A DNA stretch of 64,000 nt, from NCBI GenBank assembly GCA_045542735.1, contig JAZQLQ010000008.1:165449-229448 (forward strand), given 5' to 3'. This document shows positions 8,332 to 17,660 of this stretch, piece after piece. The notes beneath the pieces were generated by a model, which was given only the letters and a program-made list of their open reading frames with translations, had not been told where the DNA came from and searched no databases. How positions within the stretch are numbered: the stretch's first letter is position 1; the number at the start of each line of letters is the position of its first letter. Both the position numbers and the translations under genes were made by a program. The DNA is from UBA2882 sp045542735 (GTDB lineage: Bacteria > Bacillota > Clostridia > Lachnospirales > Lachnospiraceae).

Positions 8332-8919
8332 TTATTTTGCACTCGCCAAATTACAAATGGTATCAATACAGGTTTCAATACCCAGTGAAGATGTACTCAG
8401 ACAAATATCATAGTAATCTGCCACTCCAAACTCTGTATTGGTGTAATAAGCGCAATATTTTTTTCTTGCCTTATCAATACTGCGAATCTCTTCACTGATC
8501 TTCGCTTCTGTTGCATCCGGCATTTTTTCTTTCATATGCTCCATACGCCAATAAGGATCTGCATGGACAAATACATGAAGACAATTATCAAACTCACTTA
8601 AAATGGTGTTGGCATTTCTTCCCAAAATAACGCAATTACCTTTTTCTGCAATCTTACGGATAATATCCCTTTGCACATCAAATAATTTCTCATTGAGCGG
8701 TTTGTTATAAAAATCAAACAAACTCTGTGCAAAGCCAAAATTAATCGGAACCTTTTCATCCCATTTGAGCATGCTTTCGATATCAATATTGGACTCCTGC
8801 GCCGCTCTGAAAATCAAAGATTTGTCATAAAATTCATAATTTAATCTCTTTGCTACTTCTGTACCGATAGCGCTACCGCCGGCACCAAACTCACGACTGA
8901 TGGTAATAATTTTTTTCAT
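8332..8919 (-). CDS. Cytidylate-kinase-like P-loop protein
   Basis: A 195-residue protein of the cytidylate-kinase-like family. The N-terminus has strand 1 followed by a modified P-loop, ITISREFGAGGSAIGT (about residues 4-19), and the mid-region has ILGRNANTIL. True CMP kinases (cmk) have a different P-loop and longer NMP-binding region, so the substrate is uncertain. The ATG at 8919 was selected because GGAG lies eight bases upstream; GTG codons upstream are possible alternatives. It lies 11 bases downstream of an amino-acid ABC transporter ATPase gene and ahead of a strong terminator, so it is the last gene of that operon. Confidence 0.85.
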   Translation of the reverse strand: MKKIITISREFGAGGSAIGTEVAKRLNYEFYDKSLIFRAAQESNIDIESMLKWDEKVPINFGFAQSLFDFYNKPLNEKLFDVQRDIIRKIAEKGNCVILGRNANTILSEFDNCLHVFVHADPYWRMEHMKEKMPDATEAKISEEIRSIDKARKKYCAYYTNTEFGVADYYDICLSTSSLGIETCIDTICNLASAK

Positions 8920-8930
8920 AGGCACCACTC

Positions 8931-9671
8931 CTATAATACTTTATTTAAGAAATCAATAGTTCTGGCTTCTTTGGGATTGTTGATTACTTCTTCAGGTGTA
9001 CCCTGTTCCACAATATAACCGCCATCCATAAACACAATGCGATCAGCCACTTCTCTGGCGAATCCGATCTCATGGGTAACGACAACCATGGTCATACCGT
9101 CTGCAGCAAGTTCCTGCATAACACTTAATACTTCACCTACCATTTCAGGATCTAACGCGGATGTGGGTTCATCAAACAGCATCACATCCGGATTCATGGC
9201 AAGGGCTCTGGCAATGGCCACACGTTGCTTCTGACCACCGGATAACTGAGCCGGATAAGCGTCAGCCTTACTGTCCATACCAACACGACGTAAAAGCTGC
9301 ATACCTTTATCTTTTGCTTCTTCCTTGGTCATCTTTTTCAATTCAACCGGTGCCAGCATGATATTTTCCAAAACGGTTTTATGGGGAAACAGATTGAAAT
9401 GCTGGAATACCATACCGATATTTTCACGTACCTTATTAATATCTGTATGCTTATCTGTTACAATATTTTCATCAATCACAATGGTACCGTCTGTTGCCTG
9501 CTCCAACTGATTCAGGCAACGTAAGAAGGTGGATTTACCGCTTCCGGAAGGTCCCAACAATACCACTACTTCACCTTCGGAAATATCAATACTCATATCC
9601 TTTAATACTTCCAATTTACCGAAGCTCTTTTTCAGATTCTCAACATGAATCATCACTTTTCTATCTTCCAC
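8931..9671 (-). CDS. Polar amino-acid ABC transporter ATPase
   Basis: The 246-residue ATPase of a GlnQ/HisP-type importer. It shows Walker A GPSGSGKST (about 40-48), the signature LSGGQKQR, Walker B VMLFDEPTSALDPE and the switch His in VVVTHE. The GTG start at 9671 is supported by an AGGAGG site seven bases upstream, which lies within the last codons of the permease gene. An ATG at 9653 is the alternative. The two genes overlap by 11 bases, and the binding-protein gene is further upstream on the same strand. Confidence 0.95.
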   Translation of the reverse strand: MEDRKVMIHVENLKKSFGKLEVLKDMSIDISEGEVVVLLGPSGSGKSTFLRCLNQLEQATDGTIVIDENIVTDKHTDINKVRENIGMVFQHFNLFPHKTVLENIMLAPVELKKMTKEEAKDKGMQLLRRVGMDSKADAYPAQLSGGQKQRVAIARALAMNPDVMLFDEPTSALDPEMVGEVLSVMQELAADGMTMVVVTHEIGFAREVADRIVFMDGGYIVEQGTPEEVINNPKEARTIDFLNKVL

Positions 9672-10335
9672 GGTTCACCCTCCTTTCAATGCGTTTGGCT
9701 ATTTTACTCAAGGTAACAATAACAATCATATACATAACACCGACGATTGCCCATGTTTCCAAACTCTTGAAGGTATTACCACTGATGGTCTTACCCATAT
9801 TGGTAAGCTCCGGGAATCCGATAACGGAAAGAATGGAGGTATCCTTTAAGGTAATGATAAACTGGTTGATAATGGAAGGAATCATGGTACGGATTGCCTG
9901 GGGCAATACAACCAGTCTCATACTTTTACCATAGGATAAACCGAGACTTCTGCTGGCTTCCATCTGCCCTTTATCCACACTTTCGATACCTGCACGGATA
10001 ATCTCTGCCATGTATGCACCACAGTTCATGGCAAGAGCAATGGTACCTGCCTGTAAAGCGGTCAGACGAAAATCCGGAACAAAAGCTTTCATTCCTGCCG
10101 GAACACCAAAGTAAATGAAGTATGCCAATACAATAAGCGGCACACCACGGATAGCATCTACATATACAGTTCCGATAAAATTGAACACTCTGTTTTTGCC
10201 TACATTCATCAATGCGAAAATCATACCGATAATCATGGCAAAGAACAAAGAAAGTAATGTCAAAAGCAAGGTTTTTCCCAAAGCACCAAGCAACATACCG
10301 CCATAGGCTTCAAGAATCTGCATAATTGAATTCAT
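9661..10335 (-). CDS. Polar amino-acid ABC transporter permease
   Basis: A 224-residue HisM/GlnP-type inner-membrane permease with about five membrane helices. The EAA loop that docks the ATPase is visible as EASRSLGLSYGKSMRLVVLPQA (given here as two parts: EASRSLGLSYG and KSMRLVVLPQA) near residues 131-152. The GVPLIVLAYF helix and the NCGAYMAEIIRAG segment are typical of the family. An AAAGGAG site precedes the ATG. It lies between the binding protein and the ATPase genes. Confidence 0.95.
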   Translation of the reverse strand: MNSIMQILEAYGGMLLGALGKTLLLTLLSLFFAMIIGMIFALMNVGKNRVFNFIGTVYVDAIRGVPLIVLAYFIYFGVPAGMKAFVPDFRLTALQAGTIALAMNCGAYMAEIIRAGIESVDKGQMEASRSLGLSYGKSMRLVVLPQAIRTMIPSIINQFIITLKDTSILSVIGFPELTNMGKTISGNTFKSLETWAIVGVMYMIVIVTLSKIAKRIERRVNRGR

Positions 10336-10386
10336 GTAACTTCTCCTTTACTAATATTTTATATGGGATATTTATAGATTCATGTT

Positions 10387-10424
10387 AAAAGAACGTGAGA
10401 AATCCATTTGGACCCCTCACGTTC
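10387..10424 (-). terminator. Hairpin between the binding-protein and permease genes
   Basis: On the minus strand GAACGTGAG (10416-10424) pairs with CTCACGTTC (10391-10399) and is followed by only four T. This is a weak terminator or mRNA-stabilising hairpin. Such elements commonly allow more binding protein than permease to be made from one operon. Confidence 0.65.
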
Positions 10425-10437
10425 AATAAGTTCAAAA

Positions 10438-11202
10438 TTATTTCAGGTATTTGTCAAGAATTTCCTGATATGTACCGTTTGCCTTGATATTTGCAAGACC
10501 TGCATTGAACATATCCAATAATTCCTGATCTGCTTCATCCATAATAGCGAAACCGTAAGGAGCACCTTCACTTTCCATGCCTGCAGGAATCTTTAATGCA
10601 AGACCACCTTCTTTGATGGAAGCTGCCATGATAGGTGTATCCTCTACACAAGCTGCACTGTTGCCAAGGATAACATCCTGATACATTGTAGGTGAATCTT
10701 CAAATACAGTTACAGTAAATCCATACTGGTCTTTTAAGCTGTTTGCGAAGTCAGCACCTGCTGTACCGTTTTTAACTGCTACGTTTTTGCCTGCTAAATC
10801 ATCAAAACTGTCGATATCGCTATCTGCAGCAACTACAAATGTCTGAGTAGCATCATAGTAACCGTCGGAGAAAATCCAACCGGAATCGATACGTTCCTGT
10901 TTGATAGTAGCACCTGCGATGATACCGTCAGCCTGACCAGCCTGAACAGCAGCTACAGCTGCATCCCAACCAAGACTCTGTAATTCATAATCAAATCCCT
11001 GATCTTCTGCGATTGCTGCAAGGATATCAACGTCGATACCTACGAACTCATTGTTTTCATTTGTGTACTCAAAAGGTTTGAATACTGTGTCTGTAGCGAT
11101 GATCCAAGTTTTGCCTTCAGCTTCTTTCTCAGCGCTACCACAACCTACCAACATACCTGCTAATAAGGTTGCGCTTAACAAACATGCTAATGCTTTTTTC
11201 AT
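10438..11202 (-). CDS. Polar amino-acid ABC transporter substrate-binding lipoprotein
   Basis: A 254-residue type-3 periplasmic-binding fold protein anchored by a lipobox (GMLVGC, Cys near residue 21). The SBP_bac_3 pattern is clear: TDTVFKPFEY, GIDVDILAAIA, LQSLGWDAAVAAVQAGQADGI (split: LQSLGWDAAVAA, VQAGQADGI) and the GTAGADFA hinge region. It delivers an amino acid, probably polar, to the permease and ATPase encoded downstream. A GGGAGG site precedes the ATG and a near-consensus promoter lies 44 bases upstream. The exact ligand cannot be told from sequence alone. Confidence 0.95.
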   Translation of the reverse strand: MKKALACLLSATLLAGMLVGCGSAEKEAEGKTWIIATDTVFKPFEYTNENNEFVGIDVDILAAIAEDQGFDYELQSLGWDAAVAAVQAGQADGIIAGATIKQERIDSGWIFSDGYYDATQTFVVAADSDIDSFDDLAGKNVAVKNGTAGADFANSLKDQYGFTVTVFEDSPTMYQDVILGNSAACVEDTPIMAASIKEGGLALKIPAGMESEGAPYGFAIMDEADQELLDMFNAGLANIKANGTYQEILDKYLK

Positions 11203-11245
11203 AATAACTTTCCTCCCATATAAAATTTAAGATAAAAACAGTACT

Positions 11246-11275
11246 ATTATAAATCAAATAACCATTTTCTGTCAA
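11246..11275 (-). promoter_or_regulatory. Strong sigma-A promoter of the amino-acid ABC operon
   Basis: On the minus strand TTGACA (11270-11275) and TATAAT (11246-11251) are both perfect hexamers with an 18-base spacer. The -35 lies two bases from the argJ stop codon, so the ABC operon has its own promoter squeezed into the 75-base gap. Confidence 0.85.
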
Positions 11276-11277
11276 GA

Positions 11278-12516
11278 TTAGGAGCGGTAATCACCATTAA
11301 TCTTTACGTAATCATAAGTCAGGTCACAGCCCCATGCTTTGGCTTCTGCATCGCCCTGATGCAAATCAATATTAATAAAGATTTCATCCGCAGAAAGAAC
11401 AACTGCCGCTTCTTCTTCCGAAAAGGCTACACCGCTACCATTTTCACACACATGGACACTGCCTTTTTCAGAAGCCAAATCCACATCCACTTTATCGATA
11501 TCAAAGTCCGCTTCCGCATAACCGATGGCACAAAGCACACGTCCCCAGTTGGCATCTTCACCAAACATCGCACATTTAAACAAAGGAGAACGGATAACAC
11601 TTTTTGCCACAATAATGGCGGTATCCAAATCCGGTGCACCTTTACAACTACACTCTAAAAGCTTGGTTGCACCCTCACCATCTTTTGCCAACATTCTGGT
11701 CATATTCATCAGCACCAGATAAAGTCCATGGCAAAACGCATCGTATGCTTCGTTTTCTTCAGTAATCTTCTCATTTCCTGCCAAACCGTTTGCCATAATA
11801 CACACCATGTCATTGGTGGATGTATCTCCGTCTACGCTGAGGCAATTATATGTCACTTTTACGATTTTGCTTAAAGCTTTCTGTACCAAATCTTTATCGA
11901 TTGCAGCATCGGTTGTAACAAAGTTTAAGGTAGTAGCCATATTGGGATGGATCATGCCGCTTCCCTTGGCCATACCACCAATACGTACTTTCTGTCCGTC
12001 GATTTCAAACTCTACTGCCACTTCTTTTTGAATAGTATCCGTGGTCATAATGGCATTTGCAGCCTTCCCGTGGTTAGCCTCGGATAACCCTTCTGCCAAT
12101 TCTTTGATATGACTTTCAATTGGCTCGATGGGAAGAATCTGACCGATAACGCCCGTTGATGCTACAATAACTTCTTCTTTTTGAATACCCAGGGCTTCTG
12201 CTGTCAGCTCACACATCTTATCTGCTTTTTCTTCACCGTCCGCATTGCAGGTATTGGCATTTTTGCTGTTAGCAATCACAGCCTTTGCTTTTCCCCCTGT
12301 AGCCGCCAGATTTTTCTTCGTAACCAAAATCGGCGCACCTTTTACTTTGTTCAATGTATAAACTGCTGCCGCATCACATGTTGTCTCACTATAAATCAGT
12401 GCCAAATCGTTTTTGTTTTTGTCAGGATTCAAGCCACAATTTAAACCATTTGCCACAAATCCCTTCGCGGCACATACACCGCCATCAATATATGTAAATC
12501 CCTGTTCTTTTTTCAT
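11278..12516 (-). CDS. argJ: Glutamate N-acetyltransferase / ornithine acetyltransferase
   Basis: ArgJ transfers the acetyl group from N-acetylornithine to glutamate in the cyclic arginine pathway. The 412-residue precursor self-cleaves at a Thr that becomes the nucleophile; this appears in KGSGMIHPNMATTLNF (about residues 184-199). The usual ATML is ATTL here, but the cleavage Thr is kept. Family blocks GVCAAKGFVANG, NANTCNADG and CVNGS-like ENGSGVAF near the C-terminus are present. An AAAAGGAG site precedes the ATG. No other arginine genes are in the window. Confidence 0.96.
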   Translation of the reverse strand: MKKEQGFTYIDGGVCAAKGFVANGLNCGLNPDKNKNDLALIYSETTCDAAAVYTLNKVKGAPILVTKKNLAATGGKAKAVIANSKNANTCNADGEEKADKMCELTAEALGIQKEEVIVASTGVIGQILPIEPIESHIKELAEGLSEANHGKAANAIMTTDTIQKEVAVEFEIDGQKVRIGGMAKGSGMIHPNMATTLNFVTTDAAIDKDLVQKALSKIVKVTYNCLSVDGDTSTNDMVCIMANGLAGNEKITEENEAYDAFCHGLYLVLMNMTRMLAKDGEGATKLLECSCKGAPDLDTAIIVAKSVIRSPLFKCAMFGEDANWGRVLCAIGYAEADFDIDKVDVDLASEKGSVHVCENGSGVAFSEEEAAVVLSADEIFINIDLHQGDAEAKAWGCDLTYDYVKINGDYRS

Positions 12517-12548
12517 TTGCGTTCTCCTTTTTATTTTGTATTAAAAAT

Positions 12549-13265
12549 TTACCGCTTATAGCACCCTTTGTCAATGTTTTCCACTTCACATACAGTCAAC
12601 ACATCACCAACTACCGTGAACCTTACATTCCACTTGCCGTAAGCCACGCCCCAGACTCTGCTTTCATCTTCAATAAAGGCAGTGCGGGGATCTTGCCTTA
12701 AAATTTCAATCAAACTATCACGATAATCTTCGGATATTTTATTCAAAAGTTCTGCAGGAAATTCCACTTGCAATTCATGGTCATAAACCGCTCCCGCAAA
12801 TCCGTCTGTTGCATCCGTATAACTGTCTGCATAGGGCAAATAGGGTTTGATGTCATAAATCGGTGTTCCGTCCAACATATCCACTCCGGACACCTTTAGT
12901 AAGGGGCCTCTTTTTTCATCAAATGCAATTTCATCCAACTTTACCACAGACATACCGATGGGGTTAGGGCGAAAAGGTGAACGGGTAGCAAATACACCAA
13001 CTCGCTTCTTTCCTCCCAAGCGAGGCGGTGTGACCGTAGCAGCCCAGGTTTCTCTTTTTGCCTTAGAAAACTCCCATAACACCCAGATATGAGAATAGCC
13101 CTCCAAACCACGGAAGGCTTCCACACTGCGATATTCCGGTTCAAATTCGATAATACCCGTTGCGTCTTTTACAAGGCCACTCTGTCTGGGAATCCCAAAC
13201 TTCTCCGGAAAATCTGTATTTATTTTTGCTATGATTTTAAAGCTTTGTTCTTTCAATGTTGACAT
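12549..13265 (-). CDS. trmO: tRNA (N6-threonylcarbamoyladenosine37-N6)-methyltransferase
   Basis: TrmO/TsaA-family enzyme of about 238 residues that methylates t6A37 in tRNA using SAM. Family motifs visible are FGIPRQSGLV, VATR-type FATRSPFRPNPIGMS and DMLDGTPIYDIKPYLPYADS (split: DMLDGTPIYD, IKPYLPYADS). The start at 13265 begins MSTLKEQ; the frame is open further upstream but that would overlap the preceding gene. It begins one base after the stop of a CarD-like gene, so the two are likely co-transcribed. Confidence 0.93.
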   Translation of the reverse strand: MSTLKEQSFKIIAKINTDFPEKFGIPRQSGLVKDATGIIEFEPEYRSVEAFRGLEGYSHIWVLWEFSKAKRETWAATVTPPRLGGKKRVGVFATRSPFRPNPIGMSVVKLDEIAFDEKRGPLLKVSGVDMLDGTPIYDIKPYLPYADSYTDATDGFAGAVYDHELQVEFPAELLNKISEDYRDSLIEILRQDPRTAFIEDESRVWGVAYGKWNVRFTVVGDVLTVCEVENIDKGCYKR

Positions 13266-13266
13266 C

Positions 13267-13572
13267 CTATTTCTTCTTTGCTTTATCCCGCTCTTCCAAT
13301 ACAAACTTCACTTCTGCCTTTTGAAGATCATTGAGTTTCTCCATAGCTTCATTTGTAACCGCCAAAGCTTCTTCTTTGGTAATCAGAGGACGCAATGCCA
13401 CCTGATGCTTTTCTACCGGAATATAAGCAACTTTACTTTTATCAAAAGCTGACTTTAATAAATAATAAGGAACCGGTTCACCAATGCGGTTTTTGGGCGC
13501 TAACCGCACAATATCTGACACGATGCATACACCCATGGTATCACTATAAATGTAATCTTTTTTTTCAAACAT
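13267..13572 (-). CDS. Short CarD-like transcription regulator
   Basis: A 101-residue protein whose first 65 residues resemble the RNA-polymerase-interacting domain of CarD/CdnL: an opening KKDYIYSDTMGVCIV, then a strand-rich Tudor-like region with YYLLKSAFDKSKVAYIPVE (split: YYLLKSAFDK, SKVAYIPVE). CarD proteins are usually about 160 residues with a helical DNA-binding C-terminus. Here only about 35 charged helical residues follow, so this is a short version. An AGAGG site precedes the ATG. It lies directly before trmO. Confidence 0.7.
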   Translation of the reverse strand: MFEKKDYIYSDTMGVCIVSDIVRLAPKNRIGEPVPYYLLKSAFDKSKVAYIPVEKHQVALRPLITKEEALAVTNEAMEKLNDLQKAEVKFVLEERDKAKKK

Positions 13573-13621
13573 ACAGAAACCTCTTTTTCTTTTGTTTCTT
13601 TATCTCTATTATCTTAACAAT

Positions 13622-14980
13622 TCAAACCGTTTTTTTCAATTCCCGCTTCATATTTTTTGCTGCTACTGTATAAAAAAGAATCAAGGTAAATGACGCTCCG
13701 ATTACATCTGCCACAGTACCCACATAAAAAATTTTATCAATAGAAAACACCATGGGTAATACAAGCAAACCAACCAGATATACACATTTACGGAATATGG
13801 ACATCGGGAATGCAAACCGGATTTTACCCATAGCAGTCAACCCATCTACATATGCAAGCTGTACAGCAATACCTAGCATTCCCAAGGTATAACACCGTAA
13901 ATATACCGCTGTATTTTCAATCATACTTCCGTTTCTGACAAACATCTGTACAAACAGTTCCGGTTGCCACTGCACCGCAATCAGCAAAATACCGATGAAT
14001 CCCAGACACAAAAGCAACACATACTTAAATGCTTCCATTATCTTTTGATAATTGCCTGCACCATAGTGATAGGAAAATAAAGTACCACAACCGGAGGTAA
14101 TTCCCTGTCCCGGACAGTTAATCAGTGCCATAAAACTCTGAATGATAGCCGCGGATGCAATATAAGCATCTCCCATGTCCCCACCATATTTCCGAAGGGA
14201 CATATTCATAAGAATTAAAATCATATTATCCATAAATGTGATTAAAAAGGACATGAAACCAATAGATAAAATCCTCTTTACAATCCGCATTTCATATCCG
14301 CCAAAGGTTAAAGAAACCGGAACATCCTTTTTCCTCAACAGGAAAATAAATACATAAACGCATACCGTTATTTGTGCTATTACCGTAGCCAATGCCGCAC
14401 CTTGAATACCCATATCAAATCCAAAGATTAATACAGGATCCAAAACTACATTTACAATAGTTCCAAACATCAGGGACTTCATTCCCTCTTTTGCATATCC
14501 TTGAGCCAGTATAAATTGATTCATACCCACACCGCAAAGCGAAAACAAGGTACCAAGCACATACACTGTAAAGTACCCACTTGCCAGTGGATACATTGTT
14601 TCACTGCTTCCCAACAAAAGCAATAACGGCTTTTGAAAAACCAATACCAATACCGTTACCGCTACAGATATCACAACCAACATCATAAAGCTGTTATTGA
14701 TAGCTTTCTGCGCCTCTTTTTTATCCTTTTTCCCAAGGCTGATACTCAGAACAGAAGCACCACCGATTCCCACCATATAAGCAAAGGCAGAAATTGCCGT
14801 AAGAGCCGGAGCACAAACTCCCACAGCTGCCAGAGCCAGCTCTCCCTCTCCCGGGATATTGCCAACAAAGATACGATCCACAATACTGTATAATACATTA
14901 AAAAATTGGGCAAACATCGCCGGAATGCCCAATTTAAAAACTAATTTTTTTATTTCTACTTTATCAAATTCTTTTTCCAT
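13622..14980 (-). CDS. MATE family efflux transporter
   Basis: A 452-residue, twelve-helix integral membrane protein of the MATE superfamily that exports organic cations or drugs in exchange for Na+ or H+. The N-terminal LGIPAMFAQFFNVLYSIVDR region (split: LGIPAMFAQF, FNVLYSIVDR) and the VGIGGASVLSISLGKKD motif are diagnostic. The internal two-fold repeat is seen in GQGITSGCGTLFSYHYGAGN. The start has only a weak site (GAGAAAAG). It follows a K+/H+ antiporter gene after 13 bases. Confidence 0.93.
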   Translation of the reverse strand: MEKEFDKVEIKKLVFKLGIPAMFAQFFNVLYSIVDRIFVGNIPGEGELALAAVGVCAPALTAISAFAYMVGIGGASVLSISLGKKDKKEAQKAINNSFMMLVVISVAVTVLVLVFQKPLLLLLGSSETMYPLASGYFTVYVLGTLFSLCGVGMNQFILAQGYAKEGMKSLMFGTIVNVVLDPVLIFGFDMGIQGAALATVIAQITVCVYVFIFLLRKKDVPVSLTFGGYEMRIVKRILSIGFMSFLITFMDNMILILMNMSLRKYGGDMGDAYIASAAIIQSFMALINCPGQGITSGCGTLFSYHYGAGNYQKIMEAFKYVLLLCLGFIGILLIAVQWQPELFVQMFVRNGSMIENTAVYLRCYTLGMLGIAVQLAYVDGLTAMGKIRFAFPMSIFRKCVYLVGLLVLPMVFSIDKIFYVGTVADVIGASFTLILFYTVAAKNMKRELKKTV

Positions 14981-14993
14981 AAGTCTTTTCTCT

Positions 14994-16583
14994 TTAATGA
15001 TAGGTCACCACAACATCCTGTTCCATAATAACAGTCTTTCCATCAGGAATCAAGTTCTCATCACCCCGGCGTACCAGTGCAATCAGTACATTATCCGGCA
15101 ACTTTAATTCTGAAATTGCCTTATTACACCAAGCATGGCCTTTTTCAATTCGTTCTTCCTGTAGATGTTCTTGATCTCCCGGTTCATAGGAGGGCACGCT
15201 CAAAATCAATGTATCTTCCGCTATAATCAACGTATCACCACGAGGAATAATCGTCTCATCATCTCTTTTAATCATCAACGCCAAAGACCCAATGGGCATA
15301 CTTACATCCTTAATCAGACGGTTCTCCCAATTATGTCCCTTTGGTATGTACATACGCATCAAAGTAATCGCAGACTCTTCCTGATAATCATTGAAGGTTT
15401 TGCGGACATCGGCTTTATCATCAATCATATCCAATTTCTTTGCCATCATAGGCAACAGTGTCCCCTGAATCGCTACCGAAAACAATGCCACCATAAACAC
15501 AATATGAAACAAATCATAAGAAATATCTGCACCACTTGCAATAACCATAATGGCAAACACAATGGAAGCCGCACCACGAAGCCCTGCAAAGGACACCAGC
15601 ATACATTGTCTCATGCTACAACGGAACGGTGATAAGATTGACAATACCGCAACCGGTCTTGCTATAAATGACAAAAACAAAGTAATGGCCAATGCCGGTA
15701 AAATAATATCCGGAAACTTATGCGGGAATGCTAACAATCCCAATAAAAAGAAAATAAAAAACTGTGCCAAACCTGTGACACCATCAAAGAACGGCACCGT
15801 AATATGTTTATTCCGTATCTTGCTATTACCGACAATAATACCCATCAGATATACACTTAAAAAGGCATTTCCGCCGGAAATCTGCGACAATCCAAAACAG
15901 CTTAATAACATTGCAATCATAAAGATAGTATCTAAACCCTCAGATACCAGCGTCGTTTTGGTCATAATAAAAATAACTAAAGCCGCCACACCGACACCAA
16001 ATAAAACGCCAAAAACCATCTGTTTTGCAATCATAAAAACCGGATTACCCATCTCCATGGCACCCAACATACCGATTGCCAAAATCGTCATCATATAAGA
16101 AACGGGATCATTGCTACCACTTTCCATTTCCAGCAAAGAAGCCGCACCGTCTTTTAAGTTCAATTTCTTTCTACGTAAAATCGCAAACACGCTGGCGGCA
16201 TCAGTAGAAGAAAGCACAGCCCCTATCAGGAAACTCTCTTTCCAACCAAATCCCAAAAACAATGCACACAAGGCAGCCGTCACCAAAGCTGTAATCACAA
16301 CACCGAAAGTGGATAACAGCACAGATTTCACCGCCACTTGTTTTGCCGCCTTCCATTTCGTATTAAAACCACCATAAAACATAATAAAACAAAGGGCGAT
16401 TGTACAACATTTTTCAGCCAACCCATAATTATCAAAAGGAATCTTCAAAAGTCCGTCACTACCAAAGAGCATTCCGATGCCCATAAAAAGAAGGAGGGCA
16501 GGCATCCCAAATTTACCGGAAAACTTCTCTGCCAGTATACACAAACAGATTACCACCGCTACCAGTAAAATTCCAAATGCCAT
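14994..16583 (-). CDS. K+/H+ antiporter with two RCK_C domains
   Basis: A 529-residue CPA1-type antiporter similar to CvrA/NhaP2. About the first 390 residues form the Na_H_Exchanger membrane domain, with the GAVLSSTDAASVFAIL and SGSNDPVSYMMTIL ion-binding helices. After it come two TrkA_C/RCK_C modules (about 405-465 and 475-529), each with the IPRGDTLII or IPDGKTVIM pattern, which sense nucleotides or ions in related proteins. An AAGGAGGAG site precedes the ATG. It sits with a Ca2+/Na+ antiporter and a Kdp-like two-component system, suggesting ion homeostasis. Confidence 0.92.
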   Translation of the reverse strand: MAFGILLVAVVICLCILAEKFSGKFGMPALLLFMGIGMLFGSDGLLKIPFDNYGLAEKCCTIALCFIMFYGGFNTKWKAAKQVAVKSVLLSTFGVVITALVTAALCALFLGFGWKESFLIGAVLSSTDAASVFAILRRKKLNLKDGAASLLEMESGSNDPVSYMMTILAIGMLGAMEMGNPVFMIAKQMVFGVLFGVGVAALVIFIMTKTTLVSEGLDTIFMIAMLLSCFGLSQISGGNAFLSVYLMGIIVGNSKIRNKHITVPFFDGVTGLAQFFIFFLLGLLAFPHKFPDIILPALAITLFLSFIARPVAVLSILSPFRCSMRQCMLVSFAGLRGAASIVFAIMVIASGADISYDLFHIVFMVALFSVAIQGTLLPMMAKKLDMIDDKADVRKTFNDYQEESAITLMRMYIPKGHNWENRLIKDVSMPIGSLALMIKRDDETIIPRGDTLIIAEDTLILSVPSYEPGDQEHLQEERIEKGHAWCNKAISELKLPDNVLIALVRRGDENLIPDGKTVIMEQDVVVTYH

Positions 16584-16609
16584 GCTGCTCCTCCTTCAAC
16601 TTTTCTTAC

Positions 16610-17551
16610 TTAATGCAACTGTAATAAGTATACAAAATATGCCGCATAACTTACAAGCATAATTACGCCATGGGTTCTCTTCAATTTATTTTCCTTATTG
16701 AATACACATAACCACAACAATACACCTGCCGCTATGGCAATGATACTATCAATTCTGAAATTGGGCTCAAAAGGTACCGGCGTAATCAATGCTGCCGTAC
16801 CAATCACAAATAAGATATTGAAAATATTGCTTCCTACGATATTACCGATAGCAATATCTGCTTTTCCTTTCAGTGCTGCAGATACAGATGTAAACAACTC
16901 CGGCAAAGAAGTACCCAACGCTACAATGGTCAGACCGATAAAACGCTCACTAAGCCCCATGGCAGTTGCCAATGCAGTTGCCGCATCTACCGTCACATCA
17001 GAACCCAGAACAACCAGTGCAAGACCGCCCACAGCCGCAACAATCAACTTCCACATAGCTGTTTGTTTTGCTTCTTCTTCCACTTCTTCTTTATTTTTCT
17101 TTGCCATGATAAATAAATATGTCAGGTATACAACAAATAACACCCATAAAATAATACCCTCCACAACACTTACCACATTTCCGGTAAATCCCATAGCCAG
17201 TAATACGCCGGTAATCAACAGCATATAGGGAATCTCATAACGAACGGTAGATTTCGCTACCGCTGTAGCTATAATAACAGATGTCAAACCTAAAATAACA
17301 AGAATATTCAGAATATTGCTTCCCACTACATTACCAATCGCAATTCCTGCATTTTGTTTTAACGCTGCTGTAACACTGACAGCCGCTTCCGGTGCACTGG
17401 TACCCATTGCAACAATGGTAAGACCGATAACCAACTGGGGAATTCCAAAGCGGTCCGCAATTCCTGCTGCTCCATCCACAAACCAGTCCGCCCCTTTCAC
17501 AAGCATCACAAAACCGACTACCAACAATAAAACCTGAACTAAAATATCCAT
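16610..17551 (-). CDS. Calcium/sodium antiporter, CaCA family
   Basis: A roughly 313-residue YrbG-type exchanger with two inverted repeats of five helices. Each repeat carries the alpha motif: VAMGTSAPEAAVSVTAAL then GNVVGSNILNILVILGL in the first, and VALGTSLPELFTSVSAAL then GNIVGSNIFNILFVIG in the second. It exchanges Ca2+ (or other divalent ions) for Na+ or H+ at the cell membrane. The ATG at 17551 has a perfect AGGAGG six bases upstream; the frame is open to 17593 but that region lacks support. Confidence 0.95.
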   Translation of the reverse strand: MDILVQVLLLVVGFVMLVKGADWFVDGAAGIADRFGIPQLVIGLTIVAMGTSAPEAAVSVTAALKQNAGIAIGNVVGSNILNILVILGLTSVIIATAVAKSTVRYEIPYMLLITGVLLAMGFTGNVVSVVEGIILWVLFVVYLTYLFIMAKKNKEEVEEEAKQTAMWKLIVAAVGGLALVVLGSDVTVDAATALATAMGLSERFIGLTIVALGTSLPELFTSVSAALKGKADIAIGNIVGSNIFNILFVIGTAALITPVPFEPNFRIDSIIAIAAGVLLWLCVFNKENKLKRTHGVIMLVSYAAYFVYLLQLH

Positions 17552-17660
17552 ATTGAACCTCCTATAGGCAGTATGTTGGTTATTATATGCCAATCAAGGA
17601 AGCTTTTCTATAATTCACATACATTCTTAACGTTTTCTTTACCGGCTATATACTCAAATA

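Noticed and set aside
15550..16098. 182-codon plus-strand frame opposite the K+/H+ antiporter
   Set aside because: It mirrors the codon pattern of the real membrane protein gene and encodes no recognisable protein.
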